Both the position numbers and the translations under genes were made by a program. Below, piece after piece: positions 26,238 to 35,435 of a DNA stretch of 64,000 bases. Source of the DNA: an uncultured Eubacterium sp. (lineage in GTDB: Bacteria > Bacillota > Clostridia > Lachnospirales > Lachnospiraceae). Location: contig CAPAOV010000011.1 in NCBI GenBank assembly GCA_948579355.1, forward strand, positions 9,922 through 73,921, given 5' to 3'. Under the pieces are notes generated by a model that worked only from the letters and a program-made list of their open reading frames with translations, had not been told where the DNA came from and ran no database searches. Each line of letters starts with the position of its first letter. Positions within the stretch are counted from its first letter, which is position 1.

Positions 26238-26636
26238 ATGACACGACGTGAGATAAGAGAATGTATTTTCTGTTTATTGTTCCAATACAATTTTTATGAA
26301 GAGGAAGAATTTACAGAACAGATGGCGAATTTCCTGACAGAAAAAAAGCTGTCAGAGACAAATGAAATGGAAATTCGTGAGAAAATAGACAGGCTGACAG
26401 AGAAATTACCGGATATAGATGAAAAAATTGCGGCAAATGCAAAGGGCTGGAAACTGGACCGTATTGCAAAGGCCGAGTTGGCGATTTTGCGCTTGGCAGT
26501 TTTTGAAGCACTCTATGATGAAAGTGTTCCTGTTGGCGTAGCAATCAATGAAGCAGTGGAATTGGCAAAAATGTATGGAGAAGAAAATGGTTATGTTTTT
26601 GTCAACGGAATTTTAGGAAAGATTGTAAATGAATAG
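26238..26636 (+). CDS. nusB: Transcription antitermination factor NusB
   Basis: Binds boxA RNA with NusE (S10) for rRNA antitermination. The 132 residues are all helical and carry TRREIRECIFCLLFQ at the start and the C-terminal signature PVGVAINEAVELAKMYG. ATG 26238 follows AGAGGA; the frame open to 26214 lies inside the previous gene. Its stop overlaps the xseA start by eight bases. Confidence 0.94.
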   Translation: MTRREIRECIFCLLFQYNFYEEEEFTEQMANFLTEKKLSETNEMEIREKIDRLTEKLPDIDEKIAANAKGWKLDRIAKAELAILRLAVFEALYDESVPVGVAINEAVELAKMYGEENGYVFVNGILGKIVNE

Positions 26637-27843
26637 AGGAAAAGTGTATTCCGTCTCTTCCGTCAATCAGTATATTAAAAATATGTTTTTGAGAGAATAT
26701 GCCCTGTCGGTTGTATTTGTAAAAGGCGAGATATCCAATTGCAAATATCATAGCTCTGGGCATATTTATTTTTCCATTAAAGACGAAGCTTCCCAGTTGA
26801 CATGCGTCATGTTTCGCGGCGACCGCGGCGGGTTGGATTTTCGGATGGAGAATGGACAAGAAGTGATTGTTGGCGGCTCTATCAGCGTGTATGAGAGGGA
26901 TGGAAAGTATCAATTATATGCGAAGAAAATCGTATTGGCCGGAGACGGGATTCTGAGTGAGCGATATGAACAATTGAAAAAAAAGCTGCGGGAAGCGGGA
27001 TATTTTGATGAAGAACGGAAATTGCCGCTTCCTGCCTATGCGAAAACCGTCGGGATTGTCACAGCGGAGACAGGGGCCGCCATACAGGATATGATAAATA
27101 TTGCAACGAGACGCAATCCGTATGTGCAGCTTATTTTGTATCCGGCGAAAGTACAGGGCGAGGGCGCCGCAGAAACAATTGTAAAAGGCATTGAGGCATT
27201 GGATAAGACAGGGGTCGATGTGATTATTATCGGCCGGGGCGGCGGCTCCATGGAAGATTTATGGGCGTTCAACGAAGAGATTGTGGCGGATGCCGTATTT
27301 TGCTGCCGCACCCCTGTTATTTCGGCCGTCGGTCATGAAACGGACTATACGATTGCCGATTTTGTAGCAGACCGTCGTGCAGCGACGCCGTCCGAGGCAG
27401 CAGAACTTGCCGTCTGTGACGTACGCCTTGTGATGGAGCGTATCAGTAATTATAAAGACCGTCTGTTCCGGGCCTTTTTCCAAAAGATGGAGGACATGCA
27501 GGAGCGCTTAGAGTATATAGAAGAACGTCTGCGTTTTCTCAATCCCCAGAATCAATTGATGCAGAAGCGTCAGTATCTGACGGATATGGAAGAGCGTCTG
27601 CTGGGATATATGGAGCAGGAGGTAAAAGATAAGAAATATGCGTTTTCACTGCTGGCAGGGCGGCTGGACGCCATGAGTCCTTTGAGACGGTTAGCGGGCG
27701 GATATGCTTTTATTGAACATCGGGATGGATTTATGATAGACAGCATTGAGGCGGTCAGCGAGGGAGATTTATTTACCGTTACGATGCGGGACGGATTTAT
27801 TGAAGCGCAGGCGCTAAAAGTTATTCCGCGAGATGGAAAATAG
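26629..27843 (+). CDS. xseA: Exodeoxyribonuclease VII large subunit
   Basis: The catalytic subunit of exonuclease VII, which degrades single-stranded DNA in both directions. The 404 residues comprise an OB-fold DNA-binding domain (about 1-100), the catalytic core with VGIVTAETGAAIQDM, VIIIGRGGGSMEDLWAFN and SAVGHETDYTIADFVADRRAATPSEAAEL-type signatures, then a coiled-coil C-terminus. It is translationally overlapped with nusB and lies ten bases before xseB. Confidence 0.95.
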   Translation: MNRGKVYSVSSVNQYIKNMFLREYALSVVFVKGEISNCKYHSSGHIYFSIKDEASQLTCVMFRGDRGGLDFRMENGQEVIVGGSISVYERDGKYQLYAKKIVLAGDGILSERYEQLKKKLREAGYFDEERKLPLPAYAKTVGIVTAETGAAIQDMINIATRRNPYVQLILYPAKVQGEGAAETIVKGIEALDKTGVDVIIIGRGGGSMEDLWAFNEEIVADAVFCCRTPVISAVGHETDYTIADFVADRRAATPSEAAELAVCDVRLVMERISNYKDRLFRAFFQKMEDMQERLEYIEERLRFLNPQNQLMQKRQYLTDMEERLLGYMEQEVKDKKYAFSLLAGRLDAMSPLRRLAGGYAFIEHRDGFMIDSIEAVSEGDLFTVTMRDGFIEAQALKVIPRDGK

Positions 27844-27852
27844 GAGGTACGG

Positions 27853-28047
27853 ATGGAATTAGAAGAGATTATGGAAAAACTGGATGAGACGGTTCGCAAA
27901 ATGGAGCAGGAGAAGTTGACGCTGGAGCAATCGTATCAGGTTTTCTCGGAGGGAATGGAATTGGTAAAACAGGGAAATCAGACGATAGATAAAGTAGAGA
28001 AAAAAATCCAGATACTGATGAGAGAGGGAGAAGAGGATGAAGGATAG
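27853..28047 (+). CDS. xseB: Exodeoxyribonuclease VII small subunit
   Basis: A 64-residue helical protein with the family signature LDETVRKMEQEKLTLEQSYQ, which coats the XseA coiled coil and is needed for stable enzyme. AGGAGG sits nine bases before the ATG. Its last 11 bases overlap the start of the prenyl synthase gene. Confidence 0.94.
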   Translation: MELEEIMEKLDETVRKMEQEKLTLEQSYQVFSEGMELVKQGNQTIDKVEKKIQILMREGEEDEG

Positions 28048-28936
28048 TCTTTTGAGGGAAAAAATAGAAGATGTGGAACAGGGTTTTGCCGCCTATATGC
28101 CAAGAGAAGAGGGGTATGCGAAAACCGTTTTCGAGGCGATGAACTATAGTCTGCTGGCAGGAGGAAAGAGACTGCGCCCTCTTTTTATGTATGAGATGTA
28201 CGGCATGCTGGGAGGCGCGGATGAAAAGGCAATCCGTCCCTTTATGATGGCGATGGAAATGATTCATACTTATTCTCTCGTGCATGATGATTTGCCGGCC
28301 ATGGATAATGATGATTACCGGAGAGGAAAGCTGACAACTCATAAAAAGTATGGGGAGGCAATGGGGATTCTTACCGGAGACGCACTGCTTAATGCTGCAT
28401 ATGAAACAGCTTTTATGGCATTTGACAGTGAGACAGATGCAGTGTGTATCGGAGCTGCTTTAAAAGTGTTGGCAAACAAAGCCGGTGTGTATGGTATGGT
28501 AGGCGGGCAGGTTGTTGATGTTGAGAACAATGGTCGTTTTGTGGAGGAAGAAATGCTTTCCTATGTTTACAAGAATAAGACGTCGGCCTTGATTGAAGCT
28601 AGTTTGATGATTGGAGCCATTTTGGCGGGAGCTTCCGAAGCGGTTGTGCGTCAGGCTGAGAAGATAGGAACTGAAATTGGAATTGCCTTTCAGATACAGG
28701 ACGATTTGCTTGATGTCGTAGGAGACGCAGAGGTTATTGGCAAACCTGTTCATAGTGATGAAAAAAATGAAAAATCAACATATGTTGCCATACACGGACT
28801 TGACAAAAGCAGGGAGAAAGTGAAAGAATGTACAGAGGATGGATTGTCCGTATTGGATGGCATGAAAGTGCAAAATCAGGAAGAAAAGAAGTTTCTCCAT
28901 GAACTGATGCGCTCACTAATCGAGAGAAAAAAGTAG
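28037..28936 (+). CDS. ispA: Polyprenyl (farnesyl/geranyl) diphosphate synthase
   Basis: Condenses isopentenyl and dimethylallyl diphosphates into geranyl/farnesyl diphosphate. The 299 residues have GGKRLRP (about 42-48), the first aspartate-rich motif DDLPAMDNDD (84-93) and the second QDDLLDVVGD. Position next to xseB and dxs is typical of Clostridia and Bacillus and ties it to the MEP isoprenoid route. The chain length of the product cannot be fixed from sequence alone. Confidence 0.93.
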   Translation: MKDSLLREKIEDVEQGFAAYMPREEGYAKTVFEAMNYSLLAGGKRLRPLFMYEMYGMLGGADEKAIRPFMMAMEMIHTYSLVHDDLPAMDNDDYRRGKLTTHKKYGEAMGILTGDALLNAAYETAFMAFDSETDAVCIGAALKVLANKAGVYGMVGGQVVDVENNGRFVEEEMLSYVYKNKTSALIEASLMIGAILAGASEAVVRQAEKIGTEIGIAFQIQDDLLDVVGDAEVIGKPVHSDEKNEKSTYVAIHGLDKSREKVKECTEDGLSVLDGMKVQNQEEKKFLHELMRSLIERKK

Positions 28937-28952
28937 AAAAGGAACGAGGAAA

Positions 28953-30821
28953 GTGGAAACATTATTAGGCAGGATTGTAAAGGAAAATGACATTAAGAAT
29001 ATTAAACCGGAGGATTACCGACGTCTGGCTAAGGAGATACGCGTTAAATTAGTGAAAAACATAAGCCGGACGGGAGGACATCTTGCTTCCAATTTAGGAG
29101 CGGTGGAATTGACCATGGCTCTGCATCTCTGTCTGAATTTTCCGGAGGACAAACTTATTTGGGATGTAGGACACCAGTCGTATGTCCATAAACTGCTGAC
29201 CGGAAGAGCAGATGCTTTTGTCAGTCTTCGCCAGTTGGGAGGTTTGAGCGGTTTTCCGAAAGTACATGAAAATCCTTGTGATTGTTTTGATACAGGGCAT
29301 AGTTCCACGTCGATTTCGGTGGCGCAGGGATTTGCGAAAGCCAGAGATTTGCGTGGAACAAGCGAAAAGGTAGTCGCTGTCATCGGCGACGGGGCTCTGT
29401 CGGGCGGTATGGCGTTTGAGGCGCTGAACAATGCAGCGGCGCTGAAAACAAATATGGTCGTTGTTCTCAATGACAATAAGATGTCGATTGCGCCAAACGT
29501 AGGCGGGATGTCGAACTATCTCGGGAAAATTCGCGCCAATCAGAAGTATCGTAGTTTGAAAGCAAATGTAGAAAATGTTTTAGACAGACTTCCCAATGTC
29601 GGACAGCCGATAGCGAAGAGGATAAAGCGGGCGAAAGATTCATTAAAGCATTTATTCATTCCGGGGATGTTGTTTGAAGACATGGGTTTGATTTATATCG
29701 GCCCGGTTGACGGACATAACGTACAAGAGATGCTGACGGCGTTTGAAACGGCATTTTCCATTGCAGACCAGCCGGTCATGGTACATGTACTCACAAAAAA
29801 AGGAAAAGGGTATAAGCCGGCCGAGCAAAATCCGGCAGCGTTTCATGGCGTGGGTCCTTATGATGTAAAAAAAGGTGAAATTTTTAGTAACGATGAGTTA
29901 AGTTATACGAATATATTTGAGCGATGGCTGCTGCAGACAGGCGGGGAAAGGGAAGACGTTGTTTCCGTATGCGCCGCCATGCCGGATGGGACGGGGGTAA
30001 AAGCGTTTGCCGAACAATATCCGGACAGGGCTTTTGACGTTGGCATTGCTGAAGAGCACGCCGTTACTTTTGCGGCGGGATTGGCTGCCGGCGGCATGCA
30101 CCCGATTGTCTCGCTGTATTCTACTTTTTTGCAGCGGGCGTATGACCAGATGCTGCACGATGTATGCTTGAACCGTCTGCCGGTTTTATTTACCGTAGAC
30201 CGCAGCGGAATTGTCGGCAGCGATGGAGAGACGCATCAGGGAATTTATGATATTTCCTATCTGACATCTATCCCGCATATGACGGTGATTTCCCCTATGG
30301 ATGCCGATGAGCTTGTTCAGGCTCTTGATTTTGCCGTCGGTTTTGACGGACCGGCAGCCGTCCGCTATCCGAGAGGACAAGCTTTTCAGACGGAACGAGA
30401 AGACCGGCAGCCGTTTTTGTTTGGCAAGGCGGAAGTTCTGTGCGAGGGGAAAGATGTGCTTTTGTTAGCGGTTGGCAACATGGTAGAAAAGGCATTGGCG
30501 GCGGCGGACATTCTCAAGAGCAGAAAAATATTTCCTACGATAGTGAATATGCGGTTTGTGAAACCGTTTGATGAACAACTGGTGCGCCGTCTGGCGGTAA
30601 AACACCGTGTCATTGTCACGCTGGAAGATAATGTGGCAAGCGGCGGTTTTGGGGAAAAAATCAAGGCCTTTCTTTTGCAGGAGCGGATTTATCACCGCTG
30701 TATATCGGTTTGCTTTCCGGACCAGTTTGTGGAACATGGGTTGCCGGAAGAATTATATGAAAAGTATGGAATGGATGCTGCCTCGGTGGCAGAGAAAGTG
30801 AGCGGGGTTGTGCAGCAGTGA
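28953..30821 (+). CDS. dxs: 1-deoxy-D-xylulose-5-phosphate synthase
   Basis: The first enzyme of the MEP isoprenoid pathway; joins pyruvate and glyceraldehyde 3-phosphate with thiamine diphosphate. The 622 residues match the family. The ThDP-binding motif GDGALSGG (about 147-154) ends with NDNKMSI, and the transketolase signature EEHAVTFAAGLA and DRSGIVGSDGETHQG follow. GTG start at 28953; the stop overlaps the tlyA GTG (GTGA at 30818-30821). Confidence 0.95.
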   Translation: METLLGRIVKENDIKNIKPEDYRRLAKEIRVKLVKNISRTGGHLASNLGAVELTMALHLCLNFPEDKLIWDVGHQSYVHKLLTGRADAFVSLRQLGGLSGFPKVHENPCDCFDTGHSSTSISVAQGFAKARDLRGTSEKVVAVIGDGALSGGMAFEALNNAAALKTNMVVVLNDNKMSIAPNVGGMSNYLGKIRANQKYRSLKANVENVLDRLPNVGQPIAKRIKRAKDSLKHLFIPGMLFEDMGLIYIGPVDGHNVQEMLTAFETAFSIADQPVMVHVLTKKGKGYKPAEQNPAAFHGVGPYDVKKGEIFSNDELSYTNIFERWLLQTGGEREDVVSVCAAMPDGTGVKAFAEQYPDRAFDVGIAEEHAVTFAAGLAAGGMHPIVSLYSTFLQRAYDQMLHDVCLNRLPVLFTVDRSGIVGSDGETHQGIYDISYLTSIPHMTVISPMDADELVQALDFAVGFDGPAAVRYPRGQAFQTEREDRQPFLFGKAEVLCEGKDVLLLAVGNMVEKALAAADILKSRKIFPTIVNMRFVKPFDEQLVRRLAVKHRVIVTLEDNVASGGFGEKIKAFLLQERIYHRCISVCFPDQFVEHGLPEELYEKYGMDAASVAEKVSGVVQQ

Positions 30822-31633
30822 AAGAACAAAAAGAACGTTTGGATGTGCTGTTAGTCAAAAGAGGGCTGGCAGCTTCCCGTGAGAAAGCAAAAGCAATCAT
30901 TATGGCGGGCGAAGTTTTCGTTGGGAATCAGCGGGAAGATAAGGCAGGGCAGATGTTTCCTGTCAGCGCCGACATTGAAGTACGGGGCCGGAAGATGAAA
31001 TATGTCAGCCGCGGCGGTTATAAGCTGGAGCGGGCAATGGAAGTTTTTGCAGTACAATGTCAGGACGCCGTTTGTATGGATGTCGGGGCGTCGACGGGTG
31101 GCTTTACCGATTGTATGCTGCAGAACGGCGCCCGCTATGTATATGCTGTCGATGTGGGAACGAATCAGCTCGCATGGACGCTCCGGCAGGATGAAAGGGT
31201 CTGTTCCATGGAGCGCACAAATATCCGTTATGTAACGCCGGAAGATATCGGCGAGCCGGTAGATTTTGTCTCTGTTGACGTTGCGTTTATTTCCCTTACA
31301 AAAGTACTTCTGCCGATTAAGGCGTTAATGAAAGAAAACGCCCGCATTGTCTGTCTGATTAAGCCACAGTTTGAGGCCGGACGGGAAAAGGTTGGAAAAA
31401 AGGGAGTGGTCAGGGATAAATCGGTGCATGAGGAAGTGATTGCAATGGTTATTAACTATGCGCGAAGCATTGGATTTAACATTCTCGGTTTTGATTATTC
31501 CCCGATACGCGGGCCCGAGGGCAATATAGAATATCTGCTGTACATGGAAAATGGTACAGAGTGTCCGGCGGCAGGTGAGGATGAGAAACGGGAGATACAG
31601 GCTTTGGTACATCGGGCGCATGAGACGCTGTAG
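30818..31633 (+). CDS. tlyA: TlyA-family rRNA methyltransferase
   Basis: A 271-residue protein with an N-terminal S4 RNA-binding domain (RLDVLLVKRGLAASREKAK) and an FtsJ-like methyltransferase domain with SAM motif DVGASTGGFTDC (about 88-99). Members 2'-O-methylate 16S and/or 23S rRNA cytidines; some are also called hemolysins for historical reasons. It is translationally coupled to dxs and followed by nadK. Confidence 0.92.
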   Translation: MKEQKERLDVLLVKRGLAASREKAKAIIMAGEVFVGNQREDKAGQMFPVSADIEVRGRKMKYVSRGGYKLERAMEVFAVQCQDAVCMDVGASTGGFTDCMLQNGARYVYAVDVGTNQLAWTLRQDERVCSMERTNIRYVTPEDIGEPVDFVSVDVAFISLTKVLLPIKALMKENARIVCLIKPQFEAGREKVGKKGVVRDKSVHEEVIAMVINYARSIGFNILGFDYSPIRGPEGNIEYLLYMENGTECPAAGEDEKREIQALVHRAHETL

Positions 31634-31650
31634 TGGAAAGGCGTGAGGAT

Positions 31651-32481
31651 ATGGAGAATTTTACCATTATTTCGGATGCGGAAAAGGATATTGGACACGA
31701 GACCGCGGAAGATATTAAAAGATATTTGGAATCTTATGGGAAATGTGCTAGAATAGTAGGAGATTTGGCACAGATTGGCGAAGAAATCCGCACAGATATG
31801 GCCATTGTCCTCGGAGGGGATGGTTTTGTGCTTCAGGCGGCAAAGCGATTTGCCGGAGAGTCGGTGCCGATTCTCGGTGTAAACTTTGGCACACTTGGGT
31901 TTCTGACCGTGGTGGAAAAACCCCGCATTCATCAGGCATTAGATGATATCCTGCGCGGAGATTACAAAGTCGAAAAGCGCATGGCTCTGACGGGGCGTTT
32001 GGAAAAGGCTGCTTCCGGAGAGGCGAGTGCATTGGCGGTCAATGAATTTATTATCGGTAAGCAGGATTTTGGACGCATGATAACGGCAGAAGTTTATGTA
32101 GACAATGACCTGTTAGACACTTATGTGGCGGACGGCATATTAGTATCGACGCCGACCGGTTCGACGGCATATAATTTGTCGGCGGCAGGGCCGGTACTAG
32201 CGCCGGGGATGGAAGCGATGATTATTACCCCGATATGTCCGCACTCGTTAAACAAGAGAAGTCTTGTCGTGTCTTCCTCTTCGAAATTGCGTATTGAATT
32301 GGGACGGACAAAAGAAAATTATAAGGATAAGGCAACCATTCGCGGAGACGGACAGGTGTTGTGGAAGGTGTCTACCGGCGACGTAATCTGGATTGAAAAG
32401 GCCGAGGCTACATTTGATATGGTGCATTTGGGTGATGTTAGTTTTTTTGAGAGAATGCGCAGTAAACTCAATCGCAGTTAA
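31651..32481 (+). CDS. nadK: NAD kinase
   Basis: Phosphorylates NAD to NADP. The 276 residues carry the GGDGF motif (about 50-54), the NE/D short motif (AVNEFII) and STPTGSTAYNLSAAGP with the following glycine-rich region. ATG 31651 is preferred (AAAGG nine bases upstream) over GTG 31633, which overlaps the tlyA stop. Confidence 0.94.
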   Translation: MENFTIISDAEKDIGHETAEDIKRYLESYGKCARIVGDLAQIGEEIRTDMAIVLGGDGFVLQAAKRFAGESVPILGVNFGTLGFLTVVEKPRIHQALDDILRGDYKVEKRMALTGRLEKAASGEASALAVNEFIIGKQDFGRMITAEVYVDNDLLDTYVADGILVSTPTGSTAYNLSAAGPVLAPGMEAMIITPICPHSLNKRSLVVSSSSKLRIELGRTKENYKDKATIRGDGQVLWKVSTGDVIWIEKAEATFDMVHLGDVSFFERMRSKLNRS

Positions 32482-32489
32482 GAGGTGAC

Positions 32490-32954
32490 ATGGTGAAACG
32501 GGTAAGACAGGGAAAGATATTGGAATTAATTAACCGATATGAAATAGAGACACAGGAAGATTTGGCAAAGCGGTTGCTGGAGGCGGGAATTCCCGTTACA
32601 CAGGCGACCGTGAGCAGGGATATTCGCGAGCTGTCATTGACGAAAGTGGCAGGAGGAAATGGAAGACCGAAATATGCCTCCATGGATTATGGAGGAGGAA
32701 AGATGGTATTTACGGACCGTTATGCCAGAGTTTTACAGGATGGTATGATTGAAGTCAATCCGGCAGATAATTTAGTAGTAATTAAGACTGTCAGCGGCAT
32801 GGCGATGGCGGTAGCTGCCGCCGTAGACGCACTGGGCATGGAAGAGATAGTCGGTTCGATTGCCGGCGACGACACGATTATGTGTGCGGTAAAATCTGCT
32901 TCCATGGTTCCGCAAGTGATAAAAAAGCTGGAAGAAATAAAAAGTAAAAAATAA
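32490..32954 (+). CDS. argR: Arginine repressor ArgR/AhrC
   Basis: A hexameric arginine-sensing repressor. The 154 residues show an N-terminal winged helix (TQATVSRDIRELSLTKV) and a C-terminal arginine-binding domain with GSIAGDDTIM. Position after nadK is standard in Firmicutes, where recN usually comes next; here yebC follows instead. No ARG-box is obvious in this window. Confidence 0.94.
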   Translation: MVKRVRQGKILELINRYEIETQEDLAKRLLEAGIPVTQATVSRDIRELSLTKVAGGNGRPKYASMDYGGGKMVFTDRYARVLQDGMIEVNPADNLVVIKTVSGMAMAVAAAVDALGMEEIVGSIAGDDTIMCAVKSASMVPQVIKKLEEIKSKK

Positions 32955-32969
32955 CGGAGGATAGTATTT

Positions 32970-33707
32970 ATGTCAGGACATTCAAAATTTTCAAACATTA
33001 AACACAAAAAGGAAAAAAACGATGCTAAGAGAGGTAAGGTTTTTACGGTTATCGGCCGCGAGATTGCCGTTGCCGTTAAAGAGGGCGGGGCAGACCCGAA
33101 TAATAACAGTAAACTTCGGGATGTGATAGCAAAAGCAAAAGCAAACAATATGCCAAACGATACCATTGAGCGTGGAATTAAAAAAGCGGCCGGCGACGTG
33201 GACGCGGTAAACTATGTGAGTTGCCAGTATGAAGGCTATGGCCCGAACGGCACGGCGATTATTGTCGAGGCGCTCACAGACAATAAAAACCGCACCGCTT
33301 CTAATGTCAGGAATGCATTTACAAAGGGAAACGGCAACGTCGGAACGACAGGCTGCGTATCGTATATGTTTGACGAAAAAGGGCAGATTATTATTGATAA
33401 AGAAGAATATGAAACTGACGCCGATGAGTTTATGATGCTGGCGCTGGATTCCGGAGCAGAAGATTTTATTGAAGAAGATGACAGCTTTGAGATTCTCACG
33501 GCGCCGGAAGATTTTAGCACAGTGAGGGAGGCGCTGGAAAAAGAAAATGTGCCGATGGCGCAGGCAGAAATAACAAAAATCCCGCAAAACTTTGTGGAAT
33601 TGGCGTCGGATGAAGATAAGAAGATGTTCCAGCGGATTATGGATTTGCTGGATGAAGATGACGATGTACAAAATGTATATCATAACGTAGAAGATTTTGA
33701 TGATTAA
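32970..33707 (+). CDS. yebC: YebC/PmpR-family protein
   Basis: A 245-residue member of the YebC/TACO1 family. It starts with the family hallmark SGHSKFSNIKHKK and has GPNGTAIIVEALTDNKNRTASNVR in the middle and an acidic C-terminus. Older work calls these transcriptional regulators; recent work points to a ribosome-associated role at proline-rich stretches, which would fit a host with Thr/Pro-rich secreted enzymes. A long hairpin follows it. Confidence 0.93.
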   Translation: MSGHSKFSNIKHKKEKNDAKRGKVFTVIGREIAVAVKEGGADPNNNSKLRDVIAKAKANNMPNDTIERGIKKAAGDVDAVNYVSCQYEGYGPNGTAIIVEALTDNKNRTASNVRNAFTKGNGNVGTTGCVSYMFDEKGQIIIDKEEYETDADEFMMLALDSGAEDFIEEDDSFEILTAPEDFSTVREALEKENVPMAQAEITKIPQNFVELASDEDKKMFQRIMDLLDEDDDVQNVYHNVEDFDD

Positions 33708-33760
33708 TAAAAATTCCTATTTTGGATAGCATTCCGTAAGGAAGTTGTCCTAAATGGTAT

Positions 33761-33804
33761 CAGACAGGCAGTGCAGCCATGCGGCTGCGCTGTTTTGCTG
33801 TCTG
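33761..33804 (+). terminator. Two-part hairpin, probable terminator after yebC
   Basis: Outer arms CAGACAG (33761-33767) and CTGTCTG (33798-33804) enclose an inner ten-pair stem (33769-33778 with 33783-33792, one G-U pair, ATGC loop) followed by TTTT in the bulge. The T-run is short and sits inside the outer stem, so efficiency is uncertain. The rest of the 193-base gap shows no gene. Confidence 0.6.
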
Positions 33805-33900
33805 TGGATTGCCAACGAACAATGACTGCTTTTTTTGATTCATATTTTGTTGCCATCTGTGCATAATAACGTTGGATAAAATGCATAGGAGGCTTTTTTT

Positions 33901-34677
33901 GTGAAATGGTTAATCAGATGTACGGTTTTATTTTGCTCCATTCTTGGAGGTATTCGGGCGATGCCGGTGAAATTTGCAGGTTCCGGTGATAACGTATCTT
34001 CTACGATACGATATGTGGCATTGGGAGACAGTATTGCATATGGCTATGGCTTGCAGGATAAAGAAGAGGAATCATATGTGGGATTGGTGCGGCAATATTT
34101 TGAAGAGCGATATGACTATGTAGTGACAAACAATTTTGGGAAAAACGGAATGCGCAGCGAGGAGCTGTTGGACATACTTACCAATCCCGAAAATCCAAAC
34201 TATAAAAAGTACAGGGACACGATATCGTATGCAGATATAGTTACCTTATCCATCGGTTCCAATGATTTATTGCATCTCATCAAACTGGATTTTAACATGG
34301 AAGAGATGATACGGGAGGGGGGCGCCAAATTCAGGAAAGCCTGCAGTAATTTTGCGAGCAATTTCCCGAAAATAATCAGGGAAATCCGTACGATTAATCC
34401 CGACGTAAAAATCTATGCCAATAATATATACAATCCCGCCAAAGGGCTTTCTTCGTATGCCAGTGTTTATGAAGTGGCAGAGAGGTATATCAATCTTTTG
34501 AATCAGGCGTTCCAAAAAGCGGGGGGATATTGTCTGGTTAATATCAAAGAGGCCTTTGATAAGGAAAAGAAGTCTATGATTAATATTTCACTGAAAGGAA
34601 GAGAAATTGACCCGCATCCAAGTAAGGAGGGACATGAATTAATTAGTGAAATGGTGATAAAACAGATAGCGAAATAG
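33901..34677 (+). CDS. Secreted SGNH/GDSL-family hydrolase
   Basis: A 258-residue esterase/lipase-like protein with an N-terminal hydrophobic signal (about 1-20). The catalytic Ser44 lies in YVALGDSIAYGYG, the Asn block is SIGSNDLL, and the C-terminal Asp-x-x-His block is DPHPSKEGH. The GTG start follows AGGAGG at normal spacing. Substrate is not predictable: lipids, acetylated sugars or peptidoglycan decorations are all possible for this fold. It probably stands alone, bounded by the yebC hairpin and the next promoter. Confidence 0.86.
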   Translation: MKWLIRCTVLFCSILGGIRAMPVKFAGSGDNVSSTIRYVALGDSIAYGYGLQDKEEESYVGLVRQYFEERYDYVVTNNFGKNGMRSEELLDILTNPENPNYKKYRDTISYADIVTLSIGSNDLLHLIKLDFNMEEMIREGGAKFRKACSNFASNFPKIIREIRTINPDVKIYANNIYNPAKGLSSYASVYEVAERYINLLNQAFQKAGGYCLVNIKEAFDKEKKSMINISLKGREIDPHPSKEGHELISEMVIKQIAK

Positions 34678-34686
34678 GTGGGAATG

Positions 34687-34695
34687 TGTTATAAT
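34687..34695 (+). promoter_or_regulatory. Extended -10 element before the HAD phosphatase gene
   Basis: TGTTATAAT at 34687-34695 is a full extended -10 box about 55 bases before the next start codon. No good -35 is visible at the right distance. Confidence 0.5.
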
Positions 34696-34750
34696 ATGAT
34701 ATTAAGGTATGTGAAATGGAAAAAGATAACAAAGGGAGAGTTGAAAAACC

Positions 34751-35428
34751 GTGAGCATAAGAGGTGTTATTGTTGATTTGGATGGTACAATATTAGATTC
34801 CACATGGGTTTGGACAAGAATTGACCATGATTTTCTCGGTCAGAGAGGGTTTGATGTTCCACCGGATTATTCTCAGGCAATTATTTCCATGGGATTTCAG
34901 GATGTGGCAAAATATACTATTGAACGTTTTCATTTAGAAGAAACGGTAGAAGAAGTCATGGCCCAATGGAATGCCATGGCATGTGAGGCCTATGCCAATG
35001 AGGTCAATTTGAAACTGGGAACAAAAGAACTGCTTTTCTGGCTCAGGGAGCAGGGAATCAAAGTGGGAATTGCCACGTCTAACAGCGCCGCACTGTTTGT
35101 TCCCTGTCTGCTTCATCACGGCATATATGAATGTTTTCATTCCTATACGGAAACAGGAGACGTCAAACGAGGAAAAGAATATCCAGACGTGTACATAAAA
35201 GAAGCAGAAAAAATCGGTTGCCGGCCGGAGGAGTGCGTCGTGCTTGAAGATATTATACCAGCTTTGCGCGGAGCAAAAAGCGGCGGCTTTGTCACCGTAG
35301 GGGTGAGGGAGAAAAAGTGGAAGTATGAGGAAGAAGAGTTTGCAGGAAGTTGTGATTTTGTAGTGAGTGAATTGTTGGAAACGATTCCAATTATTCAGCA
35401 GATGTCAGCAGCGGATAGAGTTTCGTGA
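34751..35428 (+). CDS. HAD-superfamily phosphatase (beta-phosphoglucomutase-like)
   Basis: A 225-residue HAD hydrolase with nucleophile motif DLDGT (D9, D11), a helical cap (about 16-85), the ATSNS motif (motif II), a lysine-containing segment (KRGKEYPD) and acidic motif LEDI. This is the subfamily I layout of phosphoglucomutase-like and 2-deoxyglucose-6-phosphate phosphatase-like enzymes; the substrate is unknown. GTG start. It is followed by the structured leader of the histidine kinase gene. Confidence 0.85.
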   Translation: MSIRGVIVDLDGTILDSTWVWTRIDHDFLGQRGFDVPPDYSQAIISMGFQDVAKYTIERFHLEETVEEVMAQWNAMACEAYANEVNLKLGTKELLFWLREQGIKVGIATSNSAALFVPCLLHHGIYECFHSYTETGDVKRGKEYPDVYIKEAEKIGCRPEECVVLEDIIPALRGAKSGGFVTVGVREKKWKYEEEEFAGSCDFVVSELLETIPIIQQMSAADRVS

Positions 35429-35435
35429 CGTCTTT

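Noticed and set aside
32991..33683. 230-residue minus-strand frame covering yebC
   Set aside because: yebC is unmistakable on the plus strand; the shadow has no recognisable domain or start site.
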